From: Amycolatopsis japonica
GTDB lineage: Bacteria; Actinomycetota; Actinomycetes; Mycobacteriales; Pseudonocardiaceae
Length of the DNA stretch: 64,000 nt
Reading direction: 5' to 3'
Assembly (NCBI RefSeq): GCF_000732925.1
Contig: NZ_CP008953.1
Span: 2,666,001-2,730,000 of the forward strand
The notes beneath the pieces are model-generated. The model was not told the origin of the DNA. It did no database searches and saw nothing but the letters and a program-made list of their open reading frames with translations. Positions 1-8,447 of the stretch are shown piece by piece. The translations under genes were made by a program, and so were the position numbers. Numbering within the stretch: position 1 is the first letter of the stretch; each line of letters begins with the position of its first letter.

Positions 1-100
1 CCCGCTCGAGGATCAGGACCAGCGCTTGGTGATCTACCGCGCCATGTCCGAAGAAAGCCGCTTGGCGCTCGGCCGGTTGTTCGCCCTTCCCCGGCGGTAG
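1..100 (+). CDS. 3' end of an unidentified gene
   Basis: The last 32 codons of a gene that starts before the window, read in the frame that ends with TAG at 98-100. The visible tail is charged and helical, ending RLALGRLFALPRR. The codons carry the usual G/C third positions, which supports real coding. Too little remains to name a family; I assign no function. No gene is visible between here and 334. Confidence 0.5.
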   Translation, partial: PLEDQDQRLVIYRAMSEESRLALGRLFALPRR

Positions 101-333
101 GCAATTCGCGTACCGCGCCGATTTCCGGTGCCGACGGTACGAAGAAACCCATGACCTGGTGCGTACACGGAAAGTGTATGAGCCGATCGCGTGATGCGCC
201 TCTGACGTCGGTTCGACGCATAGGTGACGGCTGATTTCGGTGGTACGGTCCATCGCGGTCGAGAAACCTCCAACGAGTGATCATTGCCTCGTGTCATTCA
301 GTGATGGGCCTTCGGAAAAAGAGAGTATGAGTC

Positions 334-702
334 GTGGATTTCGACGCACTGATCGCCGAATTGCGGACCTTGCGGGACAATGTCGCCGGGGTGACCGACA
401 CGGTGATAGCCGCTGTCGACGGAATACCGATCGTCGCCGACGCGGCGAAGAACATCGACCCCGCGGAGGTTTCCGCGCTCGCCGCCGCGAATCTCGGGAT
501 CGCGCGCCAGGCGGCCGAAGTGACGGGCAAGGGCACGCTGCGGCAGACCGTCGTGTTCAGCAGTGACGGCTACATGGCCGTTTACGCCATCGACCGGATG
601 GCGCTCATGGTCATCATGGGAGACAAACAGCTGAATGTCGGCCGCCTTCTTTTCGAATGCCGCCCGGTCATCGATCGGATCAGTTCGATACTGGCCGCTT
701 AG
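334..702 (+). CDS. roadblock/LC7-domain protein
   Basis: A 122-residue protein that is a single roadblock/LC7 domain: helix, the strand VTDTVIAAVDGIPIVAD (residues 21-37), the helix AEVSALAAANLGIARQA, then strands QTVVFSSDGYMAVYAI and MALMVIMGD, and a final helix. In actinomycetes such proteins usually work in conservons (kinase, roadblock protein, DUF742 protein, small GTPase) that regulate development and metabolism at the membrane. Here no kinase or GTPase is visible beside it. The start is GTG at 334. It is followed 25 bases downstream by a second small roadblock-like gene, so the two are probably co-transcribed and may form a heterodimer; that is inference. Confidence 0.85.
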   Translation: MDFDALIAELRTLRDNVAGVTDTVIAAVDGIPIVADAAKNIDPAEVSALAAANLGIARQAAEVTGKGTLRQTVVFSSDGYMAVYAIDRMALMVIMGDKQLNVGRLLFECRPVIDRISSILAA

Positions 703-727
703 TCGTCAAACCAGGAAAGTGAGTTCG

Positions 728-1099
728 ATGAACATCGATAACGCGCTCAAGGAATGCATGTCGATCGCCGGGGCGGTCGGTGTCGCGCTGGTCGATTACG
801 ACAGCGGGATGTCACTCGGCACCAGCGGGGGAGGTGATTGGCTCAATCTGGAGGTCGCGGCGGCGGGTAACACCGATGTCGTCAGGTCGAAGATGCGGGT
901 CATGTCCGCGTTGTCGCTCAACGACAGCATCGAGGACATCCTCATCACGTTGCACCGCCAATACCATTTGATCCGGCTGCTGGATTCCGTGAACGCCAGG
1001 AGCTCCCTCTTCCTGTACCTGGTGCTGGACCGGGACCAGGCGAATCTCGCGCTGGCCCGGCACTATCTCAAGCGCGTCGAGACGGAGTTGCAGGTCTGA
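728..1099 (+). CDS. small roadblock-like partner protein
   Basis: A 123-residue protein starting at ATG 728, which has the purine-rich stretch AGGAAAGTGAG just upstream. Its layout follows a compact roadblock fold: helix (NALKECMSIAG), strand (VGVALVDYDSGMSLGTSGG), helix, then strands around DILITLHRQYHLIRLLD and SLFLYLVLDRDQANLALA and a last helix. The match is weaker than for its neighbour, so the family call rests on predicted layout and the adjacent canonical roadblock gene. Likely co-transcribed with 334-702 and with 1122-1832. A plausible role is dimerising with the first roadblock protein or scaffolding a partner; not shown by sequence. Confidence 0.7.
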   Translation: MNIDNALKECMSIAGAVGVALVDYDSGMSLGTSGGGDWLNLEVAAAGNTDVVRSKMRVMSALSLNDSIEDILITLHRQYHLIRLLDSVNARSSLFLYLVLDRDQANLALARHYLKRVETELQV

Positions 1100-1121
1100 A
1101 GACGAACGGGGGAAGCCGGCG

Positions 1122-1832
1122 ATGACCGGAGTCGCGTCCAGTCACCACGCACTCGTCGCCGGCTCGGCGCTCATCGGCGTTCTCGGCTCGTTGTTCCCGG
1201 CGGGGGTGAAGCTCGTCGGCGATCGACTCGAGTTCGTGTTCGTCCTGCCGGACGGCCGCGAGGCCCTGGACGCCGAACCATCGGACCATCCGTTCGTCGC
1301 GGTGAAGGAACGGATCCGGCAGGGTGGCGGGATACCACCACCGCGGTTCTTCCTCGACACCGACGGCAGGTGGACCCGGCTGCACGTGGAGCTCGCCGGA
1401 ATCGCGGTCCGGGCGGTGATCGTGCTGCCGGACGAGCTGACGGCGGGGGCGATCAACGCGCCGTTCCTCGGCCATTGGCAGAACCAGGTGCCCGGCGTCG
1501 TGCGGCTCGCGGTGGACGAGTTCGCCCGGATCCTCGCGCGGTGCCGTCATCGGGCCGGGGGACCGGAGCCACTGATCGACCTGGAACTGGTGTACGTGCC
1601 CATCCGGGACTTCGAGGCCGTGTTCGCTCGCGCCCACGAGCCGGTCCGGCCGTTCGTCGCGCCGGTCCGGCCGGTGTTCAAGATGCGCTGGCACGCGGTG
1701 ACACCCGCGCAGCGCAAGGCCTTCACCGCCGACCTGATCGATGTCACGAGCGCGGGCCGGTGGCTTCGCCGCAGGCCGACCGCGACGGTCACGGGAGTCG
1801 AAGTGGAACTCCCGCCGAGGCACTGGCGCTAG
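1122..1832 (+). CDS. hypothetical protein following the roadblock pair
   Basis: A 236-residue protein with a good ribosome-binding site (GGGGGAAG) before ATG 1122, 22 bases after the roadblock-like gene. I do not recognise the family. It has no signal peptide or membrane span. It begins with a short hydrophobic helix, then beta-rich segments (GDRLEFVFVLPDG, VAGIRAVIVLPD-like strands), and a basic C-terminus (WLRRRPTATVTGVEVELPPRHWR from about residue 214). Spacing suggests it is the third gene of the operon. A hairpin at 1848-1894 closes the unit against the converging protease gene. Function unknown. Confidence 0.75.
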   Translation: MTGVASSHHALVAGSALIGVLGSLFPAGVKLVGDRLEFVFVLPDGREALDAEPSDHPFVAVKERIRQGGGIPPPRFFLDTDGRWTRLHVELAGIAVRAVIVLPDELTAGAINAPFLGHWQNQVPGVVRLAVDEFARILARCRHRAGGPEPLIDLELVYVPIRDFEAVFARAHEPVRPFVAPVRPVFKMRWHAVTPAQRKAFTADLIDVTSAGRWLRRRPTATVTGVEVELPPRHWR

Positions 1833-1847
1833 GCCGCTCGCGTGTCC

Positions 1848-1894
1848 GTGAAGGCCTCCTTCACTACCCTGAAGGTAATGAAGGAGGCCTTCAC
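1848..1894. terminator. long hairpin between converging genes
   Basis: Perfect 16-bp arms GTGAAGGCCTCCTTCA (1848-1863) and TGAAGGAGGCCTTCAC (1879-1894), with an inner TACC/GGTA pairing leaving a five-base loop. It sits between the ends of the gene at 1122-1832 and the protease on the other strand, so it probably stops transcription from both sides. Its arms resemble the GAAGGCTCCCTTC hairpins near 23.97 and 55.03 kb. Confidence 0.8.
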
Positions 1895-1902
1895 GGCCTG
1901 CG

Positions 1903-3027
1903 TCAGGCGGTGACGAGCGACAGACCGTAGTTCTGCAGGATCTCGTTCACCGGCTGGAACCAGGTCTCACCCCCGGAACCGCAGTTGCCCCAGCCGCCGG
2001 AGGTGACGCCCTGCGCCTGGTCGCCGGTGATGAAGGAACCGCCGGAGTCGCCGGGTTCGGCGCAGACGTTCGTGCGGGTCATCTGGTGGACGGCGCCCTG
2101 CGAGTAGTTGACCGTCTCGTTGTGCCCCAGCACGGTGCCGCAGTGCCAGTGCGTCGTCGAACCGGACCGGCACACCGACGTGCCGACAGGCGCGACCCAC
2201 GAGCCGCGGACGAGCGCGTCGCTCACGGTGCCCCAGCCGAGGACGACCGGCGCGGTCCACCAGCCGTTGCCGATCCGGATGAACGCGTAATCGTTGCCGG
2301 GGAAGGAAGAACCGGCGAAGTTGCCCATCGCCGAGCCGTCCCAGCCGACGACCGGGCTGCCGGTGCCGCCGCAGTGGCCGGCGCTGACGAATCCACCGTG
2401 GACACTGAACCCGATCGAACAGCGGGTGTTCCCGTTGATGTAGTACGGGTCGCCGCCGACGGTACCGGCCGCGAACGGTTCGGCCTTGGGCGCGGTGACC
2501 GTCGTGACCGGGCCGGATTTCCTTGCCCTGGCCAGGAAGTCGTCGACGTCGGCACCGTGTGCGCCCGGCCGCAGCGCGACCACGACGCTGCCGCTGCGCG
2601 GGTCGGCGCGCCAGCCGCTGACGGCGGCGGGGGCGGGCCGGGTCTTGGCCGACTTGTCGATTTCGGCCTTGGCCGCGTCGAGCCGGGCCGCGCTGATCGC
2701 GACCGCGGTGGGTTCGGCGCCTGCCTCCCGGACCGCGGACGCCGCCGCGGGATCGGTCACCCCGACGACGAGTGCGCCGCGCGCCGGATCGAACCAGGCG
2801 CCGCCGAACGCCGCGCCGGCGGCCCGTTGCGCGGCGGGCAGCACCCGCGAGGCGGTCATTTCCTGGGTGAGCCGGGTCGATGCCTGCGCGGCGGTGAGCC
2901 CCAGATCACGCTGCATCGCGGCGAGCAATCCGGGGGAAGCCTGCGCGACCGGGGCGAAGGCGGCGGAAGTGAGACTCGCGGTCAGGACGGCGGCGCCGCC
3001 GAGTGCCAGGGCGATTCTTCGACGCAT
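1903..3027 (-). CDS. secreted alpha-lytic-type serine protease (S1 family)
   Basis: A 374-residue chymotrypsin-fold protease with a Sec signal peptide (about residues 1-31, basic MRRR then a hydrophobic run to VAQA) and an alpha-lytic-type propeptide (about 32-190). The mature domain begins around VGGDPYYINGNTRCSIGF. The catalytic triad is visible: His218 in SAGHC, Asp246 in NDYAF and Ser328 in GDSGG; paired cysteines flank each. The start was set at 3027 because GGAGGAG lies just upstream, eleven codons inside the longest open frame. It likely digests extracellular protein. A second protease of the same type, with its triad at nearly the same positions, lies at 51548-52705. Confidence 0.92.
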   Translation of the reverse strand: MRRRIALALGGAAVLTASLTSAAFAPVAQASPGLLAAMQRDLGLTAAQASTRLTQEMTASRVLPAAQRAAGAAFGGAWFDPARGALVVGVTDPAAASAVREAGAEPTAVAISAARLDAAKAEIDKSAKTRPAPAAVSGWRADPRSGSVVVALRPGAHGADVDDFLARARKSGPVTTVTAPKAEPFAAGTVGGDPYYINGNTRCSIGFSVHGGFVSAGHCGGTGSPVVGWDGSAMGNFAGSSFPGNDYAFIRIGNGWWTAPVVLGWGTVSDALVRGSWVAPVGTSVCRSGSTTHWHCGTVLGHNETVNYSQGAVHQMTRTNVCAEPGDSGGSFITGDQAQGVTSGGWGNCGSGGETWFQPVNEILQNYGLSLVTA

Positions 3028-3223
3028 GGTTACTCCTCCAAGGCCGGGGGAAAGAAACACACTGCCCGCCGAGTGTGGGGCCGTGACCGGCGAAAGAGCG
3101 AGGAATGTCCGGTCTTCTGTCCGGAATTCCCAAGAGCGAACGCCGCCGTTGAGCGTCTACTTAGGACGGTCGGCCGATGGGCCCTCCGCGCGCTCTCGCG
3201 GCGGTTCCAGTACGTTGCGGGAC

Positions 3224-4873
3224 ATGACCGCGTCGCCGGAGGATGTGCCGGAACAGGTGCTGCGCACCTCGATCGTCGAGCGGCTGTTCGCTCGTGAGGC
3301 CGACCCGCGGCCGCTGTTCACGCACCAGGACCACAGTGCCGGTGTGGACAGCACGGTCACTTGGACGGAGTTCGTCTCCCGAGTGCGAGTGGTCGCGGGA
3401 GCACTGCGCCTGGTCACACGGCCGGGCGATCGCGTCGCCGTGCTCACCGGCCAGGACCTGAATTACCCCTTGGCCTTCTTCGGTGCCCTCGCCGCCGGTC
3501 TGGTGGCCGTGCCGTTGATGGCACCGGGCAGCGCATCCCAGCGCGGCAGGCTCACCGGGGTGCTGGCGGACTGCGGCGCAAGGGTTTGGCTGACCTCTTC
3601 GGCCGCCGTCGCGAAGGTACGTGAAGCCGGCGAGCCGGATCACCTGATCGTGGTGGACGAGCTCTCCGGGCCGGGGATCGATCCGGTCCCCGTCGCGCCG
3701 GAAAGCCCCGCGTATCTGCAGTACACGTCCGGATCCACCCGGGAGCCCGCCGGTGCCGTGATCCCGCACCGGGCGGTGGCCGCCGCCTGCTGGCAGGCGA
3801 GCCGGGCGTACGCCGTCGACGAGGGCACGACCTGTGCCGGATGGATCCCGTTCTTCCACGACATGGGCCTGATCCAGCTGTTGTGCCTGCCGGTTCACGC
3901 GGGAGCGCGATCGGTGTTCATGTCGCCCGCCGAATTCGTGCATCGCCCTGTGCGCTGGCTGCGGCAGCTCGCCGATCACCCGGCCGTGTTCACCGCCGCG
4001 CCGAACTTCGCGTTCGACCTGGCCGTCGAAGCCGCCGAAGAAGCAGGGGAAGACCTCGATCTCTCCGGCGTCCGGGTCGCGCTCAACGGCGCCGAACCGG
4101 TGCAGCCACGGACGGTCGCGCGCTTCCTGGAGGCCTTCGGTCCGCGGGGGTTCCGCGCCGAAGCGCACCGTCCGTCTTACGGCCTGGCGGAGGCCACTGT
4201 GTACGTCGCGAGCGCGGGCGCCGAAGGTCCGCGAAGCGCGGTATTCGACAGAGAAGCCCTGGCACAGGGCCAAGCGATCGAGGTTCCGGACGGCCAGGAA
4301 CTCGTCTCCGTCGGGCGCCCGCTCGGCCAGCGGGTCCGGATCGTCGGCGACGGCGTGGCGCGACCCGACGGCCTCGTGGGGGAGATCTGGATCCACGGAC
4401 CGAACGTCGCGTCGGGATACTGGGGCCGTGGTGACGCCGCCGCGTTCGGAGGCGAACTCGACGGCGTCGGCGGTTGGCTGCGCACCGGTGACCTCGGCGT
4501 GTTCCACCACGGGGAGCTCTACATCACCGGCAGGCTCAAGGATCTCATCGTCATCGACGGCCGCAACTTCCACCCGCAGGACATCGAAGCCGTGGCGGGG
4601 GAGGCACATCCGGCGATCCGCCGCGACCGCGTCGCCGCATTCGGTGTCTCGGACGAAAGGGGCGAAGGGGCGATGTTGGTAGCCGAATGGGCAAAGAACG
4701 CCGACGCGGATGTCAAAGAAGTGACGAGAGTGGTATTGCGCGCCGTTTCACGGGAACATGATCTGACGCTGCGATCTGTCCGTCTGGTTCCCTCCGGTGA
4801 CCTTCCGCGCACTTCCAGTGGCAAGGTCGCGCGGGCTGCGGCGAGGGCGCGTTATAGTCGGCCCCGTGGGTGA
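3224..4873 (+). CDS. fatty-acyl-AMP ligase (FAAL type)
   Basis: A 549-residue adenylate-forming enzyme. It shows the FAAL signatures LQYTSGSTREPAG (Tyr167 onward), SYGLAEATVYV, RTGDLG, GRLKDLIVIDGRNFHPQD and the C-terminal SSGK with the catalytic lysine near 534. Family knowledge: FAALs turn a fatty acid into acyl-AMP and hand it to an acyl carrier protein rather than to CoA. The next gene is exactly such a carrier protein, overlapping by eight bases, so the pair is probably a dedicated acyl-loading unit. The start is ATG 3224. The genes downstream encode type VII-like substrates rather than a PKS or NRPS, so the acyl acceptor beyond the carrier is unknown. Confidence 0.9.
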   Translation: MTASPEDVPEQVLRTSIVERLFAREADPRPLFTHQDHSAGVDSTVTWTEFVSRVRVVAGALRLVTRPGDRVAVLTGQDLNYPLAFFGALAAGLVAVPLMAPGSASQRGRLTGVLADCGARVWLTSSAAVAKVREAGEPDHLIVVDELSGPGIDPVPVAPESPAYLQYTSGSTREPAGAVIPHRAVAAACWQASRAYAVDEGTTCAGWIPFFHDMGLIQLLCLPVHAGARSVFMSPAEFVHRPVRWLRQLADHPAVFTAAPNFAFDLAVEAAEEAGEDLDLSGVRVALNGAEPVQPRTVARFLEAFGPRGFRAEAHRPSYGLAEATVYVASAGAEGPRSAVFDREALAQGQAIEVPDGQELVSVGRPLGQRVRIVGDGVARPDGLVGEIWIHGPNVASGYWGRGDAAAFGGELDGVGGWLRTGDLGVFHHGELYITGRLKDLIVIDGRNFHPQDIEAVAGEAHPAIRRDRVAAFGVSDERGEGAMLVAEWAKNADADVKEVTRVVLRAVSREHDLTLRSVRLVPSGDLPRTSSGKVARAAARARYSRPRG

Positions 4874-5129
4874 TCACCGCGCGGAGGTCGTGAAGGTCGT
4901 CAGTGAGACTTTTCGGCTTGATCCCGCCGAAATCGAGTCCGACGCGCCGCTCGAAGAGCTGGGTATCGACTCCAAGGGACGGATAAAACTCCTGTCGGCG
5001 CTGGAGATCTACCACGACGTGAGGATTGATCTGGACCAGCTGGACCGGTTCACCGACATCGGGTCGGTGGCCGAAGTGCTCGAAGAGGCACTCGGCGGTA
5101 AAGCCGACGGATCCGACGAAAGGCGCTGA
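4866..5129 (+). CDS. acyl carrier protein
   Basis: An 87-residue carrier protein starting at GTG 4866, which overlaps the end of the ligase gene by eight bases. The phosphopantetheine site is Ser36 in ELGIDSKGRIKLL; the usual DSL is DSK here, a small deviation. The acidic four-helix pattern (VVKVVSETFRLDPAEIESDAP, then YHDVRIDLDQLDRF and VAEVLEEAL) is typical. It probably receives an acyl chain from the upstream FAAL. The next gene begins five bases after its stop, which ties it to the EspC-like and WXG genes in one transcript. Confidence 0.9.
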   Translation: MGDHRAEVVKVVSETFRLDPAEIESDAPLEELGIDSKGRIKLLSALEIYHDVRIDLDQLDRFTDIGSVAEVLEEALGGKADGSDERR

Positions 5130-5134
5130 AAAGA

Positions 5135-5446
5135 ATGAGCGGGGGCTTCACCGCGGCGACCGATGCGCTTTCATCGGCGTCGAAGAACATCGGAAAGCTG
5201 ACGGAGCAGTTGCTCGAAGACAACCCGGATCTGTCGAACACTCCGGTGAACGCGGCCGGTTTCGGCCAGGCGCACGGCGACCACGCGAAGAAGTACACCG
5301 ACGGGGTGGCGGCGTTGTGGGCGTCGGTCCAGGGGTACAGCACCACACTCGGCTCGTTCGGCACGAACCTCGGCACCGCGGGTACCGCGTACGGCACCAA
5401 CGAGGACGAACAGAAGAACAAGATCACCAAGACGGGGATGCGCTAG
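5135..5446 (+). CDS. EspC-like type VII secretion-associated small protein
   Basis: A 103-residue helical protein of the size and layout of the EspC/DUF2580 group: an amphipathic helix (FTAATDALSSASKNIGKL), a glycine turn around AAGFGQAHGDHAKKY, and a second helix (GVAALWASVQGYSTTLGSF). Family knowledge: these are secreted or accompany ESX substrates, often as partners of larger WXG proteins. Its stop codon TAG shares a base with the GTG start of the next gene, so translation is probably coupled. No ESX core gene (EccC ATPase, EccB, mycosin) is in the window, so export would rely on a system elsewhere. Confidence 0.7.
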   Translation: MSGGFTAATDALSSASKNIGKLTEQLLEDNPDLSNTPVNAAGFGQAHGDHAKKYTDGVAALWASVQGYSTTLGSFGTNLGTAGTAYGTNEDEQKNKITKTGMR

Positions 5447-8427
5447 TGGCCACCAAAACCACCTGGACCGACGTCAAGGCCGTCCTCGACGACCCGGCCG
5501 TTCCCGCCGAGCAGAAGACCAAGCTCATCGGTTCGTGGATGCGGACGCATCCGGCGCCCCCGCCGTGGACGGCGGACCAGGAGCCGGAGGAGATCAAGCA
5601 GAAGCGCAAGGAAGCCGAGAAGTACGCGGCGTCCTACAACGCCCTTCCGTTCCTGCCCTACGACGACGACCTCGACAAGGTCTACAACAGCGCGAAGGGC
5701 GCGGGCGATCAGGCCAGCTTCAACCGGAAGGCGGAGTCGAAGGCGGTCGACGAGGGCAGCAAGAAACTCGACGGCACCAAGGAACCCACCGCCGAGGGTG
5801 CGGGGACCAAGACGTCGGACGAGATCTTCGACGCCGCCGCGCCCGCGCTCAAGGTCTTCGAAACCTTCGGCTCCCTGCTGGGGAAGCTCCCGGAAGACTG
5901 CCGGGGCACCACCCGCGCGCTCGACTTCGAGAAGGACATCAAGAAGCCGTTCGACGAGCAGCGCGGTATCAACTTCAAGAACTTCGTCGACGACGCCGCC
6001 CATTTCAAGACCGGCTCGAAGACCGTCCAGAAGACCATCGACGACACCGGTTCCCAGCTGAACACCCTCTACGGGACGTGGACCGGCAAGGCGGCGGACG
6101 CCTCCTCGGACAACTACAACGAGAAGATCCTCCCCAAGGCCAAGAAGCTCTCGGAGACGCTGAACAGCGCGAGCGAAGCGACGCTGCACACCAGTGCGGC
6201 GGTGTTCAAGCTGTGCAAGGGAAAGGCCGACACGGTCATCGATCTCTACAAGGAGATCGTCGGCAAAGCGGACTTCCCGATGGCGCAGAAGGTCGTCGCC
6301 ATCGCCGCCGGCGAGAAGAGCGGCAAGGAGGATCTCGGCGCGATCGCGGGCTGGATGGACGTCAACTTCGGCTCCAATCTGGTCCAGCAGCTGAACAACG
6401 ACGGCTGCTGCGACGACGACGAGTTCAAGAAGGCGGGCCAGAATCTCGCCAAGCAGTGGATCCAGCGGCAGTTCATCCCCGAGATGTGGACCATCATCTA
6501 CGAGGGTTTCGCCAAGTCCTGCAAGGACACCAAGGAGTTCGTCGACCAGGCCTACGACGAACTCGACAAGGTGATGGGCAAGGTCAAGAACGAGTTCGAA
6601 GGCGCGGGTGACAAGGGCGGCGCCGGCGGTGCGGGCGGACCCGGCGGCACGGGCGGCGGACCCGGTGGCCAGGGCCCGGACTTCACCGGTGGCCAGGGTG
6701 GCACAGGTGGCGGGCCGGGTGGCGGCCCTGGCGGTTCGGGAACCGGTGGCCCCGGTGGCCCCGGTGGCGGACCTGGCGGTGGTCCCGGTGGTTCGGGCCA
6801 GGGTCCGGACTTCACCGGCGGTACCGGTGGTGGGCCGGGCGGCGGCCCCGAGGGTGGCACCGGCGGAGGTCCCGGTGGTGGCCCCGGATCGGGTGGTTCC
6901 GGCCCCGGCGGCGGCACCGGCCCGGCGGCGCAGAAGCCCCCGCCGATCCCGGACGTGAACATCCCCGAAGGCGGAGGATCGCCTGGCGGTGGACCGGGCG
7001 GCGGCACCGGTGGTGGACCGGACGAGAAGAAGGACCAGACGTCGCCATCGGGCTCGGCGCCGCCACCATCGAACGGCGACGAGCAGAAGGCCGCCGCCGA
7101 AGAGGCGAAGAAGCAGGCAGCGGCGGCCGCCGAAAACGCGAAGAAGCAGGCTTCCGAGGCGCTGGGCAAACTCGGTGACGGCCCGACCGGTGGCGACCTC
7201 GGCGGCTCCGGCTCCGGTCCGGGTGGCGGAGGTACCGGCGGTGGTCCTGGCGGCAGTGGCAACACGGACGCCGCGGCCGAGGCCAAGGCAGCGGCCGAGA
7301 AGGCCACTGAAGACGCGAAGAAGCAGGCCTCCGAAGCGCTGAAGAAACTGGGCGACGCCCCCGGCGGCATGGGCGACGGCGATTCCCAGGACGGCGGCTC
7401 GAAGGATGGCGAGAAGTCCGCGGACGAGGCGAAGAAGAAGGCTTCGGAAGCCTTGGACAAGCTCGGCGAAGAATTGCCCGGCGAAGGCGGCGACAAGCTG
7501 ACCGGCGACAAACCCGGTGAGGACGGCGACAAGGCCGAGGACGGCGAGCGCGAAACACTCAAGGTCAAGCAGGGCGACAAGACCTTCGAGATGACCGAGC
7601 CGGACAAAGACGGCGAGATGGAGATCAAGGTCGGGGACGGTTCCGGGCCCGCCAAGGACTTCAAGCTCGACTGGACCGGCGACGGCGACGAGTCCAAGCT
7701 GGGCTCCACTCCCGGCTCGGACGACGGGAAGCCGGACAAGGACGGCGTCCACCGTCCGGGGCCGGACGGCAAGATCCACATCCAGGACGGCGATGTGAAG
7801 ATCACCGCCGAACGTCCCGACGGTCCGTCCGGGCCGACGGTCGTCACCGTCGACGACGGCACCGGCAAGCCGACCACGTACACCCTCGGCGAGGACAAAC
7901 CCGCCACGGACAAGGCATCGCATCCGGCGTCTCCCGTCACCGGGACGGTGCAGCCCGACTCCAAGCCGGCGTTCACCCCACATGAGGGTGGCGGCGGGAC
8001 CGTCCCCGACGGGATCCGCGGCGGCGACGTCGGCGGTTCCGGCGGCGGCGGTGGTTTCGGCGGCGGCGGCGGAGGTGCGTCGGCACCGTCGATGCCCTTC
8101 GAGTCCGCGAGCCCCGCGGCCGGTCAGCCGCTGACCGAGGGCGTGCACACCGGTGGTGGGACACAGCAGCCGCAGCATGTGGCCGCGGGTGCCCCGTCCG
8201 CTCCGATGAGCGGCACGGCGGGCCAGTCGTTCGGTGGCGGCGCGATGCCCCCGATGGGTGGCATGGGTGCCGGCGGAGCGGGCGGCCAGGGCGGCGGAGA
8301 CCAGGAACGGACCAACCGCGCGTACCGGATCGAGGGCGAGGTGTTCGACCAGATCAACGAACCCACCGGCCGGATCACCGGGTCGTTGCTGGACGATGAG
8401 GATCAGTCGGTCACCCGCAAGCGGTGA
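5446..8427 (+). CDS. large WXG-motif, glycine-rich, putative type VII-exported protein
   Basis: A 993-residue protein starting at GTG 5446 and overlapping the preceding TAG by one base. Parts in order: a lysine/glutamate-rich helical domain (1-385) with a W-T-G turn at residues 212-214 (GTWTGKAADA), a very Gly/Pro-rich linker (about 388-530) with GQGPDFTGG twice, a charged region with three copies of a helix built on KKQASEAL.KLG (from nucleotides 7138, 7318 and 7429), a beta-like domain (KVKQGDKTFEMTEPDKD onward), a second Gly-rich stretch, and a conserved-looking tail (YRIEGEVFDQINEPTGRI). No signal peptide is present. WXG turn, length and the EspC-like neighbour suggest a type VII-exported envelope or surface protein; export itself is not shown. 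Confidence 0.75.
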   Translation: MATKTTWTDVKAVLDDPAVPAEQKTKLIGSWMRTHPAPPPWTADQEPEEIKQKRKEAEKYAASYNALPFLPYDDDLDKVYNSAKGAGDQASFNRKAESKAVDEGSKKLDGTKEPTAEGAGTKTSDEIFDAAAPALKVFETFGSLLGKLPEDCRGTTRALDFEKDIKKPFDEQRGINFKNFVDDAAHFKTGSKTVQKTIDDTGSQLNTLYGTWTGKAADASSDNYNEKILPKAKKLSETLNSASEATLHTSAAVFKLCKGKADTVIDLYKEIVGKADFPMAQKVVAIAAGEKSGKEDLGAIAGWMDVNFGSNLVQQLNNDGCCDDDEFKKAGQNLAKQWIQRQFIPEMWTIIYEGFAKSCKDTKEFVDQAYDELDKVMGKVKNEFEGAGDKGGAGGAGGPGGTGGGPGGQGPDFTGGQGGTGGGPGGGPGGSGTGGPGGPGGGPGGGPGGSGQGPDFTGGTGGGPGGGPEGGTGGGPGGGPGSGGSGPGGGTGPAAQKPPPIPDVNIPEGGGSPGGGPGGGTGGGPDEKKDQTSPSGSAPPPSNGDEQKAAAEEAKKQAAAAAENAKKQASEALGKLGDGPTGGDLGGSGSGPGGGGTGGGPGGSGNTDAAAEAKAAAEKATEDAKKQASEALKKLGDAPGGMGDGDSQDGGSKDGEKSADEAKKKASEALDKLGEELPGEGGDKLTGDKPGEDGDKAEDGERETLKVKQGDKTFEMTEPDKDGEMEIKVGDGSGPAKDFKLDWTGDGDESKLGSTPGSDDGKPDKDGVHRPGPDGKIHIQDGDVKITAERPDGPSGPTVVTVDDGTGKPTTYTLGEDKPATDKASHPASPVTGTVQPDSKPAFTPHEGGGGTVPDGIRGGDVGGSGGGGGFGGGGGGASAPSMPFESASPAAGQPLTEGVHTGGGTQQPQHVAAGAPSAPMSGTAGQSFGGGAMPPMGGMGAGGAGGQGGGDQERTNRAYRIEGEVFDQINEPTGRITGSLLDDEDQSVTRKR

Positions 8428-8447
8428 GCCGGGGCAGGGGAGAACAG

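Noticed and set aside
2086-3297. 403-codon plus-strand frame over the first protease and into the FAAL gene
   Set aside because: Arg/Gly-rich antisense product; it cuts across two well-supported genes.
3224-4873. Acyl-CoA synthetase or NRPS adenylation domain
   Set aside because: The motif set and the adjoining free carrier protein fit a FAAL better; no condensation or PKS domain is in the operon.
6610-7030. CRISPR-like or tandem DNA repeat in the glycine-rich region
   Set aside because: The repetition follows Gly-Gly-Pro codons and has no constant repeat/spacer pattern.
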